Positions 16,328 through 23,763 of a stretch of DNA of 26,211 bases are shown in pieces; positions within the stretch are counted from its first letter, which is position 1, and every line of letters begins with the position of its first letter. Source of the stretch: a virus; IMG/VR virus record IMGVR_UViG_3300009164_000314, positions 1 through 26,211 of that record, one strand, 5' to 3'. A program made the position numbers and the translations under genes. The notes under the pieces were generated by a model, which saw only the letters and a list, made by a program, of their open reading frames with translations, was not told the DNA's origin and ran no database searches.

Positions 16328-16948
16328 CTAAAATAAATAACTTGTTGCTGCAAATTTACTGTTTAGCTCGGTCTGAGTTAAAGTACTTGTATACTTTGGA
16401 TAATATAGACCTAGGTTTAGCATTGCGTCTACCCTGGCTACCGTTGTTTCACTAAGTATAGCATTAGCCAGTTCATTGCCAGAAGGACCTGTTGGACCTG
16501 TTGCTCCAGTTAATCCCTGTATTCCTTGTGAACCTCTAATATTTCCTTGTAATGTCCAAGTTGCTGATGCTGAATTATATTGAAACCAATCGCCTGTTGT
16601 TGTATTTAAATAATTATCTAAACCTAATTTACCCGCTGGGTTTGATGATGTTGGATTAGCAATTCCAGTGTAGTTATATGAACCTCTTTGTCCCGCCGTT
16701 CCTTGTGGACCCGCTGCACCTGCAGCACCTACTGGACCTTGTGTTCCTGTAGGTAAACTAAAATTTAATACTGCTGCTGAGGATGTTCCGCTATTTACAA
16801 CAGTTGGTGTTGATCCTGAAGGAAGTGTTGTAACTGTGCCAACAGAAACAGTTGCTGCGGCTCCTGGAAGTCCTTGAGGACCTTGTGCTCCTGGACGTGA
16901 TCCTGCTACTACAACCCAGGCCGTACCATTCCAACGTTTTAATGACAT
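16328..16948 (-). CDS. Collagen-like tail fibre protein, 206 aa
   Basis: Three short Gly-X-Y segments (residues 20-31, 68-89 and 139-157; for example GTQGPVGAAGAAGPQGTAGQ and GLTGATGPTGPSG) are separated by a VSVGTVTTLPSGSTPTVVNS / AAVLNFSLPTG beta module and by a KLGLDNYLNTTTGDWFQYNS segment, both standard in phage fibres. The N-terminus (MSLKRWNGTAWVVVAG) is a usual attachment motif; the C-terminus is helical (ARVDAMLNLG). It probably forms a trimer through the collagen triplets. Proline is mostly in the X position, with one GLP. It has its own TATAAT box and a GGAGG ribosome site nine bases before the ATG, and it begins a short transcription group with the 1186-aa gene. Confidence 0.85.
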   Translation of the reverse strand: MSLKRWNGTAWVVVAGSRPGAQGPQGLPGAAATVSVGTVTTLPSGSTPTVVNSGTSSAAVLNFSLPTGTQGPVGAAGAAGPQGTAGQRGSYNYTGIANPTSSNPAGKLGLDNYLNTTTGDWFQYNSASATWTLQGNIRGSQGIQGLTGATGPTGPSGNELANAILSETTVARVDAMLNLGLYYPKYTSTLTQTELNSKFAATSYLF

Positions 16949-16969
16949 ATTATAATTCCTCCATTTGTT

Positions 16970-16975
16970 ATTATA
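16970..16975 (-). promoter_or_regulatory. TATAAT -10 box before the collagen-like gene
   Basis: A perfect TATAAT lies on the minus strand in the 39-base gap between the 587-aa and 206-aa genes. No convincing -35 is present. The expected start is near 16963, directly before the GGAGG ribosome site at 16958-16962. The same local string AGTATAAT is seen before the 590-aa gene and near 8780. Confidence 0.45.
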
Positions 16976-16987
16976 CTATAAGTTCGT

Positions 16988-18751
16988 TCAAAATCCTATC
17001 CAAGAAAGAACTTCTGAATCGGAGTTTGGGTACATCTTTTTCCATTGATTATTGACAGAAACGTATATTGTTTTTTCTAAAACTACATATATGATTGCCC
17101 CTGGATACAAAGTGGCACTAGGCAAATTTACAAAAGCTTGAACCGCTGCTGCTCCATTTTTAAACAAATCTTTATACTCTAGGTATCCTTCTTCATTTGC
17201 TAGGTCTATCCATAAATCTGTTTCTGCGGGCGCTGGAGGGGTCAAAGAAGAGATAATAGCTTGTCCTGCAGTATCATCTAAGTCTATCCAAAGTTCTCCT
17301 GCGTAAGATGGGTTTGCTGGCTCATTTGCACTATAGATTAATTCTGTAATTGGTTCATCAGTATCAATCCAAAGAGTGTCTGTATTATAATTTTGTGGAG
17401 CTTCTGGTCCCGCATAAATAAATTCTGTTGCTCCTGCATCATCATCAACATCTATCCAAAGATCTCCAAGATTTGTTGCCCCCGATGGTGGCTCTATTAA
17501 ACCAACAAAGAATGTGCTAGCTGGAGCAGTGGAATCAGTTGGAACAAGTGTTAATCCGCCGCCACCGCCAGAACCCGATACTTCTTTCCATAGTAGTCCG
17601 TCCCAAACATTTAATTTGTTAAGTATTTTATTATAATATATTTGACCATGTACTGGGGAAGAAGGTGCGGCATCTAAACCAATAATAATTCCATTTGTAT
17701 AAGTGTTTTTTGATGTCCAGGTATTTGTAGTAGAAAGAGATAAATCTGAGCTTACAAATTCCCAAGTAGAGGATAGTGCATTCCATACCTTGAGCGCTCT
17801 AGTGGTACCGCTTCTAAATTCATCAGTATCTAGCCAGAACTGTCCATCTGCTGGAGATGCTGGGGCGGAAGCTGACATAATAGCCTTAGATGGAGGAATT
17901 ATTGTTTCTAAGATTAGCTTATTTGCAACATCATCGTAAGTTGCAGTAATATTTGGATTTAAATTATGAACAAAAAGAGGCGCAATATAGTCTTGCGCTT
18001 GCTCTTGTGTTAGTTGAGCAATAACTGAAAGGTTTACTTTATTAGTTGTATCGTCGTATGTTGCAATTACATTTGTATGCCCAGCATGTGCAAACATTGC
18101 TCCTGTTGTATCTGATATAGTTTCTGGAGCATCTGCTATTGAAAGATATGTACTTGCTGCAGTAGTTATATTTAATTTAGTAGCAAGAGCTGATGTTATA
18201 GTCGCTGCAAAATTTGCATCATTTCCTAGGGCATCTGCTATTTCTTTTAATGTATCTAAAACCGCTGGGGCGGAATTTATTAAATTAGATATTGCATTAT
18301 TTACGTATGTCTTATCTGCCATAACGGAGGTGTCTACGGCTAAGGTTATTGTATTTGCAACATCGTCATATGTTTTTGTTATTCCGTTGCCTGCTGTCAA
18401 AGAAGTAGCAATTGCATCCATGACCTCTTCATCGTCATAGGTAGCAGTTAAATTTATTTTTCTAGCAACATCATCATATGCTACTGTAATATTGTTATGA
18501 GTTCCAGTGGTAAGCAAGCCGCCGACAAGATCTTCTACCTCTTCAATATCTAGGATATTGGTTTCAAGTGTTTTGACCTTATAGTCTAGGGAGTTTGGGT
18601 CGGTAGAGTTATTAGCACCAACCTTAGACTCTAATGCTTCAATAGCATCGTTTGCATTTGCGTGTTGGGCGGAATGGGGAACTAACTCAACCGAATCATT
18701 AGGTTGAGGGTTAATTAGAACGTCTAAAGACGTTGGAAAATTTGTTGCCAT
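16988..18751 (-). CDS. Modular tail fibre protein with YDD and LWIDTD repeats, 587 aa
   Basis: The N-terminus (FPTSLDVLINPQPNDSVELV, then SAQHANANDAIEALESKVG) is a fibre head common in phages and probably attaches to the virion. Four YDD repeats of the type NITATYDDVANKINL lie at about 88-102, 124-138, 227-241 and 266-281. Residues 158-195 (APAVLDTLKEIADALGNDAN, then ITSALATKL) form a helical module also present in the 492-aa fibre. From 290 onward a 'P-G-(D/Q)-hydrophobic-WIDTD' beta motif occurs six times (about 303, 369, 429, 458, 485 and 511). A Gly-rich hinge (SGSGGGGGL) lies near 392-400. The C-terminal 60 residues are beta-rich. It is probably a trimeric fibre. The ribosome site is GGGAGAGG, and a -10 box at 18772-18777 may drive it separately from the oxygenase gene upstream. 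Confidence 0.8.
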   Translation of the reverse strand: MATNFPTSLDVLINPQPNDSVELVPHSAQHANANDAIEALESKVGANNSTDPNSLDYKVKTLETNILDIEEVEDLVGGLLTTGTHNNITVAYDDVARKINLTATYDDEEVMDAIATSLTAGNGITKTYDDVANTITLAVDTSVMADKTYVNNAISNLINSAPAVLDTLKEIADALGNDANFAATITSALATKLNITTAASTYLSIADAPETISDTTGAMFAHAGHTNVIATYDDTTNKVNLSVIAQLTQEQAQDYIAPLFVHNLNPNITATYDDVANKLILETIIPPSKAIMSASAPASPADGQFWLDTDEFRSGTTRALKVWNALSSTWEFVSSDLSLSTTNTWTSKNTYTNGIIIGLDAAPSSPVHGQIYYNKILNKLNVWDGLLWKEVSGSGGGGGLTLVPTDSTAPASTFFVGLIEPPSGATNLGDLWIDVDDDAGATEFIYAGPEAPQNYNTDTLWIDTDEPITELIYSANEPANPSYAGELWIDLDDTAGQAIISSLTPPAPAETDLWIDLANEEGYLEYKDLFKNGAAAVQAFVNLPSATLYPGAIIYVVLEKTIYVSVNNQWKKMYPNSDSEVLSWIGF

Positions 18752-18771
18752 GTGGTTGCACCTCTCCCTTA

Positions 18772-18777
18772 ATTATA
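18772..18777 (-). promoter_or_regulatory. TATAAT -10 box before the 587-aa fibre gene
   Basis: A perfect TATAAT lies on the minus strand within the 48-base gap after the 2OG oxygenase gene. No clear -35 was found. It is followed by the ribosome site GGGAGAGG (within 18761-18770) nine bases before the ATG. Confidence 0.45.
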
Positions 18778-18799
18778 CCTTAAATGTTTCTTTACTTAT

Positions 18800-19450
18800 C
18801 TATAGGACTTTAGATACCTGTCCTTGATATCTACTATGATCTTTATGGTTTCTGTCGTTATATGAAAACATTGTTACCGCAGAATACTTTATTCCCGACT
18901 TTACTGGCAGTGCCGCATGTGAAAAAAGATAGCTCGACGGGAACAACACAATGTCTCCGTATTGAGGAACATAGGTGTAGTCAAAATGAGGAAAATACAG
19001 CTCTCCTCCTTCATAGTCGCTATTTAAATACATAACCGTAGAAACGTCACAAGAATAGCTTGGTCCGCTATCTGGATGTGTTTTAAAATGCTGCCCTTCT
19101 CCGTAACGAACAAAATTAATTGCTTCCATGTAGTGTAGGGTGTTAATATTATATTCTTTTGTATAGTCGTCTAGGCACTCTTTAAGCTTTTTGGTTATTT
19201 GATCATGTATTGATATGACTTCGTCTGAAAGATCATTTCCTGGCCTTAAAGAATCTCTTCTAATTTTAAAATCAACACAATCTCTATAATCTAATTTTTC
19301 TACATTATCTCCGACTTTAGCAATAGACCACTTAAACATTGAGCTTTTTTCTGAACTCAAAACGTTTTCCAGTCTTTCTGGGATATTCATTGCCTCTGGC
19401 AAAGCGTTTCTATATATTTTTATTCCTACTGTGGGAATGTCAATTATCAT
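18800..19450 (-). CDS. 2OG-Fe(II) oxygenase, prolyl 4-hydroxylase-like, 216 aa
   Basis: I place the start at 19450 (MIIDIPTVGI), where AAGGAG stands five bases upstream; the longer frame to 19486 has no such site and would overlap the upstream gene. The C-terminal half is a double-stranded beta helix with all expected residues in this numbering: HxD at His125/Asp127 (GQHFKTHPDSG), distal His178 (YLFSHAALPV) and Lys188 (SGIKYSAV) to bind 2-oxoglutarate. YLNSDYEGGELYFP and GDIVLFPSSY are classic P4H-family segments. It should be an active dioxygenase hydroxylating a protein or small molecule; the substrate is unknown. The neighbours are two similar-fold but ligand-poor proteins, a GNAT-like protein and fibre genes, so a virion protein substrate is plausible. 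Such oxygenases are frequent in cyanophages and other aquatic phages. Confidence 0.85.
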   Translation of the reverse strand: MIIDIPTVGIKIYRNALPEAMNIPERLENVLSSEKSSMFKWSIAKVGDNVEKLDYRDCVDFKIRRDSLRPGNDLSDEVISIHDQITKKLKECLDDYTKEYNINTLHYMEAINFVRYGEGQHFKTHPDSGPSYSCDVSTVMYLNSDYEGGELYFPHFDYTYVPQYGDIVLFPSSYLFSHAALPVKSGIKYSAVTMFSYNDRNHKDHSRYQGQVSKVL

Positions 19451-19467
19451 AATTTCTCCTTGTTCTA

Positions 19468-20058
19468 CTATATTAAAGGCATCCACTTTTGTGAATACTG
19501 ATTTTTTATTTCTGATAATGGGCTTACGTAAAACACTATTGATTTAAATTTATTGTAATAAACAATTTTATTTCCTGCCTCTGAAACTATAATGTCTCCA
19601 GGACCTATCTCAAACTCCATGTCGTTAATTAAAACTTTTGATTTTTGTAAATCTAGGGAAATTATTCCAAACATTGAGGGCCTTGATGTTCCTCCAGCAT
19701 CATACCAGAAAGAAGGGTCTTGGTCTTCAACCAATGAGGAATAAATAAAATATTTATTTTTTGAATAACTAAACTCATGTTCTTTACAAACATTTTTTAT
19801 TAAAGAAACAATCTTCTGAAAAAGAAAATACATCTGCTCGTCATGCATAAAAAATGGATTATAACTATTTTTATTATATACATTAACAATTTTTTCCTCA
19901 GAATTGGGAAAGTTATAAATTTTTTCAGATTTATTTAATTCATTTATTATTTTTTCATAAAGTCCCGTTGTGTCAAAGTTATCTTTAGATAACATTGTTT
20001 TTCTTTTTTCTCTATAGATAACATTTTCGTTTTTATTTTGAGTATACTCGTTAATCAT
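19468..20058 (-). CDS. Cupin/2OG-fold-like protein without evident metal ligands, 196 aa
   Basis: The start at 20058 (MINEYTQNKN) is preferred over the longer frame from 20088, because GAGG stands six bases upstream. The gene overlaps the preceding stop by eight bases. The N-terminal 100 residues are helical and Lys/Asn-rich. Residues 105-180 form a beta-helix-like series: YSSLVEDQDPSFWYDAGGTS, MFGIISLDL, VLINDMEFEIGPGDIIVSEA, SIVFYVSP. The order is that of a cupin or 2OG oxygenase core, but I see no HxD pair and no distal His at the expected points. I therefore call it a fold relative and not an enzyme. It could be a partner of the oxygenase next door, or it could act on its own without metal. 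AT content is higher here than in the fibre genes. Confidence 0.65.
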   Translation of the reverse strand: MINEYTQNKNENVIYREKRKTMLSKDNFDTTGLYEKIINELNKSEKIYNFPNSEEKIVNVYNKNSYNPFFMHDEQMYFLFQKIVSLIKNVCKEHEFSYSKNKYFIYSSLVEDQDPSFWYDAGGTSRPSMFGIISLDLQKSKVLINDMEFEIGPGDIIVSEAGNKIVYYNKFKSIVFYVSPLSEIKNQYSQKWMPLI

Positions 20059-20581
20059 TTTTAACCTCAACATAAGAAACTCCAACAATTAATTCTCCAG
20101 AAGATACTTCAGAAATTCTATAAGCATACTCTTCTAAAGATGGGAAAATTATAAGATTTCCTTTCAATAAAGGAATAGAAAGATTTTTATTTAAAAAGGT
20201 AATATTTGAACCAGGGTGGTTATCATTTACAACATAAATAATTGATAGAGTATCTCTTAGCCCTGGATTAAGAAATTCTTGTGCGTATGATGTTTCTGGG
20301 GATATTTTTAAAAACACATTTTCAATTGGGAAAACAAAAGAAAGAGACTTGTCATGAAGATATGAGTTTATTTCAGAAATAAAGCTAACGTATAATCTTC
20401 TGTTTTCTAAATTTAAATTTCTTAGATTTGTTGTTTTAATCACGCCTTCTTTAAAACCATTTACTCTGTCTATCCATGAGATCTCTTCAAAGCTTGAAAG
20501 CATTTGCTGAAGTGCTAAATCATTTATATATGAAAAATCATAAAGATTTATTTCATGTTGCGAAAATATTTTATTAACCAT
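20051..20581 (-). CDS. Degenerate 2OG oxygenase-like protein, 176 aa
   Basis: The start is taken at 20581 (MVNKIFSQHE) because AGGAGG stands five bases upstream. The longer frame to 20650 would overlap the upstream gene by 77 bases. The C-terminal half follows the P4H-family pattern: ENVFLKISPETSYAQEF, then DTLSIIYVVNDNHPGSNITF, LLKGNLIIFPSLEEYAYRIS, GELIVGVSY. Where the iron ligands should be there is no HxD (near AQEFLNPG), and the distal His is replaced (EYAYR). It therefore looks like an inactive relative of the intact enzyme at 18800-19450. It could be a pseudoenzyme scaffold, or the family could have diverged to a non-catalytic role. It overlaps both neighbours by eight bases, so it is probably co-translated with them. 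Confidence 0.65.
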   Translation of the reverse strand: MVNKIFSQHEINLYDFSYINDLALQQMLSSFEEISWIDRVNGFKEGVIKTTNLRNLNLENRRLYVSFISEINSYLHDKSLSFVFPIENVFLKISPETSYAQEFLNPGLRDTLSIIYVVNDNHPGSNITFLNKNLSIPLLKGNLIIFPSLEEYAYRISEVSSGELIVGVSYVEVKND

Positions 20582-21122
20582 TTTTTCCTCCTGCTCTGTG
20601 CCCGTGCCAAATATTTGGATAAACGGGATCCCTTGGTGGATTGATATCAAACAAAGATATAGCAGATCTTTGCTCTACTGGAATTTCTTTTATTTCTTCA
20701 TTACACATAGCTTTTGCTTTACATGTAGCTGATTCAGTTTGCATGCTTCTATCTAAGGGCACATCGCAAAGTGCATCTAAATACTCATAAAATATTGTTC
20801 TTCCAATTAAGCCAAATGCTGGAAGAAGTCCCTTCTTTCTATATTTTGGCTGAATATACACTCTTTCATTCATTAAGTTTTTATTAACTGTTGCGTATAA
20901 ATCTGGATATTCTGTTGGCAAAAAATCTGAGACAACAACTGTATTTTCTGGATGAGTATTATTAAAATAAACACAAATTACATACTTTACTTGCGCTAGG
21001 TTATCTAATTTTGTTACATGTATCCAGGAGCCTTTTAGCTCTTCTGGCATTGAAGAAAATATTGGAACAGAATACTCCCCAACTGGCTTCATGCCAATAA
21101 CATTATATTGCGCTTGAGTCAT
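20574..21122 (-). CDS. GNAT-like N-acetyltransferase-related protein, 182 aa
   Basis: The centre (residues 86-115, ERVYIQPKYRKKGLLPAFGL then IGRTIFYEYL) resembles GNAT motif A, the strand-turn-helix that binds acetyl-CoA pyrophosphate. Here RKKGLL stands in place of the ideal R-x-x-G-x-G/A. A strand before it (VKYVICVYFNN) suits motif D. The C-terminal 60 residues are polar with two Cys and end in HGHRAGGKNG, which is not typical of GNATs. It could be an acetyltransferase, but with only motif A to go on I give moderate weight. The ATG at 21122 is 20 bases inside the end of the Hint gene; ATG at 21092 is a weaker alternative without a ribosome site. Confidence 0.55.
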   Translation of the reverse strand: MTQAQYNVIGMKPVGEYSVPIFSSMPEELKGSWIHVTKLDNLAQVKYVICVYFNNTHPENTVVVSDFLPTEYPDLYATVNKNLMNERVYIQPKYRKKGLLPAFGLIGRTIFYEYLDALCDVPLDRSMQTESATCKAKAMCNEEIKEIPVEQRSAISLFDINPPRDPVYPNIWHGHRAGGKNG

Positions 21123-22281
21123 GGGTTAGCATCCTTTCAGTAAAGAACATATCGTATGGTTCGCAGTTTATGGAAATAATATCGTGTGGCACCTGAACTA
21201 TTTCATACAAATAGATAGGTTCCCAACTGCTGGTGTCATATGAGTATACCAAATCAGTTTCTTTAACTACATTTACGGAAGTCTCAAATTTAGAAATTCC
21301 GTTTCTTTTAATTAAAATATAGTGATATTGAGAAAATATATCTTCATTAATTACGACTGCGTATGCAGATTGTGTTTTATATATGTTAGCTATTGTTGTA
21401 ATTTCTGGAATAATATTAGGATTGCTATCTGACCAAGCAATAGCTTGAGCCGTTACACCTTCTGCGCTTTCGTATGGGAATCCTTCAATATTTACAGATA
21501 AAAGAGTATCACCTACTTGCAAGTCTCCTGCTTTTACAAGTCCGTCTGTTGTTCTAACTAAAGTCGTAATTCCAACACTTTTACTAAATCCAAAATCAAA
21601 TAAAGCGCTTAGGTCTAGGTTTGTTAAATCTCCTGAACCTCCAAAAAGTGGTGTATCAAATGCTGGTTCGTTAAAAGCTGGTTGAAATCCTGGGTTAAAT
21701 CCTGGGCTAAATCCTGGGCTAAATCCTGGGCTAAATCCTGGGTTTGAATTATAAGATATATTAAATGCTGAAATAAGAGGAACTCTTCCATTATAAATTT
21801 GAATATTTCTGCTGCCTTCTCCACTCAAAGAAAATGTTATTTGATTTGAACTTGCACTCCAGCTTCCATATGCAATGTTTGTTCCATCTACAGCAATATT
21901 TGTAGGAAAGGTAACAAAACTTCCATTAATTGTTACAGTAGATCCGTTCCAACTTGAAGAAGATACTGATGAATCTTGTGGAGGGTCGGGAACATAAAAT
22001 CCTGGGTTAAATCCTGGATTAAAGTTAGGTGGTGCAACATAATTATAATAAGTAAAAGGAACTTGAGACCCTATTAAAACTGTAGTGCCTGCTGGTATTC
22101 CTTGATCAACTATATTTAAATTTATTCCAATGTTACTTGTAGTGGAAGGGGTTTCTATCCAAGAAAGACCAACTGCTGATAGAACTGATTGAGCTTGACT
22201 TTGAGTTAATCCAGATAGGTTAGGAACATTTACTCTTACAACACCTAGTAAGCTAAAAAAATTTTTCTTGGCTCTTGCCAT
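21103..22281 (-). CDS. PASTA / beta-sandwich / PGF-repeat / Hint multidomain protein, 392 aa
   Basis: Residues 19-80 form a PASTA domain (VPNLSGLTQSQAQSVLSAVG, then VDQGIPAGTTVLIGSQV). Residues about 105-178 are an Ig/IPT-like beta domain (TVTINGSFVTFPTNIAVDGT). Proline-rich (N/S)PGF repeats lie at 86-95 and 179-200 and flank it. Residues 232-388 are a Hint (intein/hedgehog-type) domain: TTDGLVKAGDLQVGDTLLSV at the start, YHYILIKRNG with His320, and CEPYDMFFTERMLTHD at the end. The first catalytic position (five residues before Thr240) is Ser235, not Cys, and the usual final His-Asn is His387-Asp388, followed by only four residues. Self-cleavage may therefore be altered or lost. PASTA domains typically bind peptidoglycan, so it could be a cell-wall-binding virion protein. 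It is followed by the GNAT-like and oxygenase genes. Confidence 0.75.
   Translation of the reverse strand: MARAKKNFFSLLGVVRVNVPNLSGLTQSQAQSVLSAVGLSWIETPSTTSNIGINLNIVDQGIPAGTTVLIGSQVPFTYYNYVAPPNFNPGFNPGFYVPDPPQDSSVSSSSWNGSTVTINGSFVTFPTNIAVDGTNIAYGSWSASSNQITFSLSGEGSRNIQIYNGRVPLISAFNISYNSNPGFSPGFSPGFSPGFNPGFQPAFNEPAFDTPLFGGSGDLTNLDLSALFDFGFSKSVGITTLVRTTDGLVKAGDLQVGDTLLSVNIEGFPYESAEGVTAQAIAWSDSNPNIIPEITTIANIYKTQSAYAVVINEDIFSQYHYILIKRNGISKFETSVNVVKETDLVYSYDTSSWEPIYLYEIVQVPHDIISINCEPYDMFFTERMLTHDSSAI
21685..21744 (-). repeat. Five 12-bp tandem repeats encoding (S/N)PGF
   Basis: Five perfect or nearly perfect 12-base units (plus-strand consensus AAATCCTGGGCT) encode the tetrapeptide repeat in the Hint protein; the three middle units are identical. 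Two more units lie at 21997-22020, before the beta domain. The in-frame length suggests slippage could vary copy number. Confidence 0.9.
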
Positions 22282-22284
22282 TTA

Positions 22285-23763
22285 TTACACAGCCAAATCT
22301 CCAAAAGCGACCCAGCTATTTGTGCCTCTTTTGATTATAGTTGCGGCAGACCACTGTGCTCTGAGCTTTAAACCTGGTGTAGAATTAATTGTAAAACCAT
22401 CTCCAGCAATTGTTACTTGAGAAGTTCCAGTTTGAAGAACTTCAAATGTTGTTCCAACGGGAAGAGATGCTGAATCTGTTATTGTAAGTGTTCCTCCACC
22501 TGACATTTCAATAATCTGTCCCATGTCCATCAAGACTGGCGTATAAGATCCAGTTTTAGCAACAAACTTTTGTAAATTACTTGAATTTTCAAATAAAACA
22601 ACACCTTTCATGGTTTCATGAAATTGACATACATAATAAAGTTGTGGAGCAGAAGCAGGCAATAAAATTACTATTTGTCCCGCATCTGTTCCTGAATTTT
22701 CTATTCCAGTAGTGTAAACATTTGCTTGGGTGTATGCTCCATAGGAAGTTTGAAACCAAAAAGGATGTCCTGGTGCTTGTATAGAAATTCTATAAGGTTT
22801 TCCAGGTGCAATAGTTATTGGTCCATTTAAAACTCCATTTACAAGGTATCCACCCGTTCCGCTATTAAAAATTTGATAGTCTAAAGCTGGTTGTGTTTTT
22901 TGTACATAATCCCTTGCAGCTACTGTTGAAGTTAAATATGTACTTGCTGCATCAGTTTTTTGTAAATAATCAGTAACTGCAGTTGCAGTGCTTAGTTTTG
23001 TTCCCAAAGCGGATGTAACTGTAGATGCAAAACTTTGATCATTATTTATTGCTGCTGCAAGCTCTTTTAAAGTATTTAAGGCAGCTGGAGCAGAATCTAG
23101 TACATTATTAAATACTACGGTTGCTGCTGCAGTAGCTGTTGTATCGGCATATGTTTTAGTAGATATAGTTGACGTATCTACCGATATTGCACCCGTTGTA
23201 TCATTATAAGAAAGTCCTGATCCTAAAAAATTTCCTATTGCATCTTGTGCTCTTTCATCTGTAAAATATTTATTAGTTGTGCCTTCTGCTAAAAAGTTAG
23301 TTGTGCTTGGAATTTCACTATCTCTTGCAATAGAAGATGGAATTTCTGAATCTGGTATTTTGCCATCTGGTCCCAAAGATGCAACTCCATCTGGATTTCC
23401 AATATCTGCTATTGAAACATAACCAGAAGCAGGGTTTGTTAAAGTATTGCTTAAACTTGTTGTTGTTATTACATCTGGCCCAGTTGAAAGACTAATACTA
23501 TTATTTGTGTCATTATAAGATACAACTATATTTGAATGTGTTCCCGCAGATAATGCTGCTGCTACACCATCTTGTGCTATTTCTTGAACTTCCGCAATTG
23601 GTGGTGTTAAATATGGCAAAGCTGACCAAATATTAATTCCATTTCCTGCTTTTACTTTATTTAAAGTTGTGTCAATTCCAAGCTCGCCAGAATCTAAAAT
23701 CTTGGTAGATGAGTTCCATTGAGTAGTTGTGCCTCTTCTTATTTTTATTTTAGATATTGGCAT
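22285..23763 (-). CDS. Tail fibre with Mtd_N-like head and cupredoxin domain, 492 aa
   Basis: The N-terminus (KIKIRRGTTTQWNSSTKILD, then GELGIDTTLNKVKAGNGINI) is the major tropism determinant N-terminal-like head shared by many phage fibres. Residues 75-200 hold two YNDT repeats and KIPDSEIPSSI. Residues 221-257 repeat the TLKELAAAINNDQSF module of the 587-aa fibre. Residues about 302-392 match the cupredoxin fold with an apparently complete type-1 copper set: His333 (APGHPFWFQT), Cys379, His382 and Met385 in YYVCQFHETMKGVV, the C-x2-H-x2-M spacing known from amicyanin. Residues 400-492 are a common fibre-tip beta module ending TNSWVAFGDLAV. It is probably on the virion surface; copper binding is inferred from residues only. 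The start is fused to the upstream stop (TAATG). Confidence 0.8.
   Translation of the reverse strand: MPISKIKIRRGTTTQWNSSTKILDSGELGIDTTLNKVKAGNGINIWSALPYLTPPIAEVQEIAQDGVAAALSAGTHSNIVVSYNDTNNSISLSTGPDVITTTSLSNTLTNPASGYVSIADIGNPDGVASLGPDGKIPDSEIPSSIARDSEIPSTTNFLAEGTTNKYFTDERAQDAIGNFLGSGLSYNDTTGAISVDTSTISTKTYADTTATAAATVVFNNVLDSAPAALNTLKELAAAINNDQSFASTVTSALGTKLSTATAVTDYLQKTDAASTYLTSTVAARDYVQKTQPALDYQIFNSGTGGYLVNGVLNGPITIAPGKPYRISIQAPGHPFWFQTSYGAYTQANVYTTGIENSGTDAGQIVILLPASAPQLYYVCQFHETMKGVVLFENSSNLQKFVAKTGSYTPVLMDMGQIIEMSGGGTLTITDSASLPVGTTFEVLQTGTSQVTIAGDGFTINSTPGLKLRAQWSAATIIKRGTNSWVAFGDLAV

Noticed and set aside
19468-20058. Active 2OG oxygenase or metal-binding cupin
   Set aside because: No HxD pair or distal His could be placed at the expected strands, so only a fold-level call is given.
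21685-21744. Short direct repeats considered as a CRISPR array
   Set aside because: Units are 12 bases without spacers and encode an in-frame tetrapeptide repeat.
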